Assembly (NCBI GenBank): GCA_947456995.1
Contig: CANGVB010000150.1
Coordinates: 1 to 7,761 of the forward strand
Source: Bryobacteraceae bacterium
Lineage (GTDB): Bacteria; Acidobacteriota; Terriglobia; Bryobacterales; Bryobacteraceae
Length of the DNA stretch: 7,761 nucleotides
Direction of reading: 5' to 3'
The number at the start of each line of letters is the position of its first letter. The stretch's first letter is position 1. The translations under genes and the position numbers were made by a program. This document shows positions 7,551-7,761 of the stretch, one piece after another. The notes under the pieces are model-generated. The model was not told where the DNA came from and searched no databases. It saw only the letters and a list, made by a program, of their open reading frames with translations.

Positions 7551-7761
7551 CCGGAACCTTACGAATGGCGAGGGCGCGTTCGTAGTAAGTGGCGGCGAGT
7601 GGGTAGTCTTGAAATTCGGCGGTGACGCCAGCGAGGGAGACCAGGGCCTCGAAGTGGTTGGGCTGAATCCTGAGCGCTTCGTTGAGCAGGTCACGCGATT
7701 CATCGAGAGTTTTCGCGAGACGCGCAGAGCCAACCAGCGCATCGACGCTGCGGCCTGCGGC
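7498..7761 (-). CDS. TPR-repeat protein, C-terminal fragment cut by the window edge
   Basis: Reading the complement from 7761 gives 87 codons without a stop, ending at TAG (7500-7498). No start is visible because the gene continues beyond the window. The translation contains a good tetratricopeptide repeat: after ALRIQPN comes FEALVSLAGVTAEF, QDYPLAATYYERALAI and a proline, with small and aromatic residues at the usual positions 8, 20, 24 and 27. The residues before it (ESRDLLNEALRIQP) are the second helix of a preceding repeat. TPRs are protein-binding scaffolds, so the function of the whole protein cannot be told from this piece. The last 17 codons and the stop overlap the 3' end of the peptidase gene on the other strand. 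The repeat pattern makes this frame more credible than the arginine- and serine-rich open frame beside it on the same strand. Confidence 0.8.
   Translation of the reverse strand, partial: AAGRSVDALVGSARLAKTLDESRDLLNEALRIQPNHFEALVSLAGVTAEFQDYPLAATYYERALAIRKVPVIEEALARVASHRPQPK

Noticed and set aside
7524..7742. A 72-residue - strand open frame at the right edge.
   Set aside because: It is rich in Arg, Ser and Pro with no pattern, while the neighbouring frame on the same strand gives a good TPR repeat and is open to the window edge.

Overview
The window looks like a chromosomal segment from a GC-rich Gram-negative bacterium. My best guess is an acidobacterium of the Solibacter/Bryobacter type. 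This rests on the protein families (a huge propeller-sensor hybrid kinase, a 'DTWFH...PHHDPFSF' polytopic membrane protein, a secreted-type M1 peptidase and a TPR protein) and on remembered resemblance, not on a database search.

Layout: there are three complete genes and one partial gene, and their strands strictly alternate (+, -, +, -), so no two share an operon. Positions 1-87 hold a short leader with a perfect 6+7+6 inverted repeat (37-55) that encloses a -10-like hexamer. Positions 88-3654 (+) encode a 1188-residue hybrid sensor histidine kinase: signal peptide, periplasmic beta-propeller, Y_Y_Y domain, one membrane helix, HisKA, HATPase and receiver. A 65-bp convergent gap (3655-3719) has no convincing terminator. 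Positions 3720-5297 (-) encode a polytopic, GT-C-like membrane protein of 525 residues. A compact 48-bp divergent gap (5298-5345) must serve both this gene and the next. Positions 5346-7550 (+) encode an M1-family zinc aminopeptidase of 734 residues with all catalytic residues present. The left (3') end of a TPR-repeat protein on the - strand runs from the window edge at 7761 to 7498 and overlaps the 3' end of the peptidase gene by 53 bp.

How they work together: the kinase would sense something in the periplasm and pass phosphate from His825 to Asp1111 in its own receiver, but no DNA-binding output domain, HPt protein or separate response regulator is encoded here. The membrane protein probably works on a lipid-linked or envelope glycan, and the peptidase degrades peptides, probably outside the cytoplasm. 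Nothing in the sequence ties these genes into one pathway. I see no mobile element, CRISPR array, RNA gene or phage gene, and no stretch over 300 bases lacks a gene. I did not find a clearly novel system. The points most worth a second look are the dyad ahead of the kinase, the crowded divergent promoter, the gene-tail overlap, and the sharply different base skew of the kinase and peptidase genes.
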